The notes beneath the pieces are model-generated. The model was not told the DNA's origin, did not search any database, and was given only the letters and a program-made list of their open reading frames with translations. This document shows, piece after piece, positions 6,137 to 6,189 of a stretch of 6,189 nucleotides of DNA (the stretch's first letter is position 1; each line of letters starts with the position of its first letter). Both the position numbers and the translations under genes were made by a program. Origin of the DNA: Planctomycetota bacterium (GTDB taxonomy: Bacteria; Planctomycetota; SZUA-567); assembly GCA_020861125.1 (NCBI GenBank), contig JAJBSZ010000305.1, positions 1 to 6,189 on the forward strand. Reading direction: 5' to 3'.

Positions 6137-6189
6137 GGGGGCGTGGCGGAATGGCAGACGCAAGGGATTTAAAATCCCTTGGCCGCAAG
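6137..6189 (+). tRNA. tRNA-Leu (UAA), 3' part outside the window
   Basis: The 5' half of a class II tRNA. Acceptor strand GGGGGCG (6137-6143) is followed by TG and the leucine-type D arm GGCGGAATGGCAGACGC. The anticodon stem AGGGA/TCCCT (6163-6167 and 6175-6179) encloses the 7-base loop TTTAAAA with anticodon TAA at 6170-6172, reading UUA and, by wobble, UUG codons. The sequence then enters a long variable arm (TGGCCGCAAG), as expected for leucine. The T arm and 3' acceptor strand lie beyond the window edge. Being a tRNA-Leu, its 3' end is a common integration site for islands, which cannot be judged here. Confidence 0.93.

Noticed and set aside
4832..6163. 443-codon minus-strand open frame opposite rluD
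   Set aside because: It is the mirror of a GC-rich coding gene, shows no family motif, overlaps the tRNA promoter region, and the plus strand carries all conserved pseudouridine synthase motifs.

Overview
The window is a GC-rich bacterial chromosomal segment of ordinary coding density with no mobile element, CRISPR array or phage gene. The set of genes (an orphan cytoplasmic sensor kinase with an HDOD protein, a ferredoxin-type aldo/keto reductase, an RluD-type pseudouridine synthase) suggests a Gram-negative, possibly deltaproteobacterial (Desulfobacterota-like) host. That placement is inference from family resemblance and composition only.

Minus strand, read from about 4000 down to 1: a promoter at 3997-4025 precedes a small gene (3398-3901) that looks like a free-standing copy of the module normally found N-terminal to HD-GYP domains. 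Three bases later comes an HDOD-domain protein (2522-3394). After 62 bases comes a soluble PAS/HisKA/HATPase histidine kinase (816-2459). After a further 134 bases comes an aldo/keto reductase (681 down to the window edge, C-terminus missing). The first two genes are almost certainly co-translated and the kinase is probably in the same transcript. The reductase may or may not be. No response regulator is in the window, so the kinase's partner is unknown; the HDOD protein and its small companion are the obvious candidates for a functional link.

Centre: a metallophosphoesterase (4156-4902, minus) is divergent from an RluD-type 23S rRNA pseudouridine synthase (5024-6055, plus). The 121-base gap between them holds a good sigma-70 promoter for the pseudouridine synthase gene and an inverted repeat whose two arms serve as facing -10 boxes. 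The 254 bases between the phosphoesterase end and the small HD-GYP-like gene hold a GC-rich hairpin, a second short inverted repeat and the promoter of the signalling operon.

Right edge: the pseudouridine synthase gene ends in a short hairpin plus T-run terminator. A tRNA-Leu (anticodon UAA) then begins and is cut by the window end.

The most noteworthy items are the HD-GYP-like module/HDOD/kinase cluster, the apparent loss of the catalytic histidine in the reductase, and the overlapping divergent promoters.
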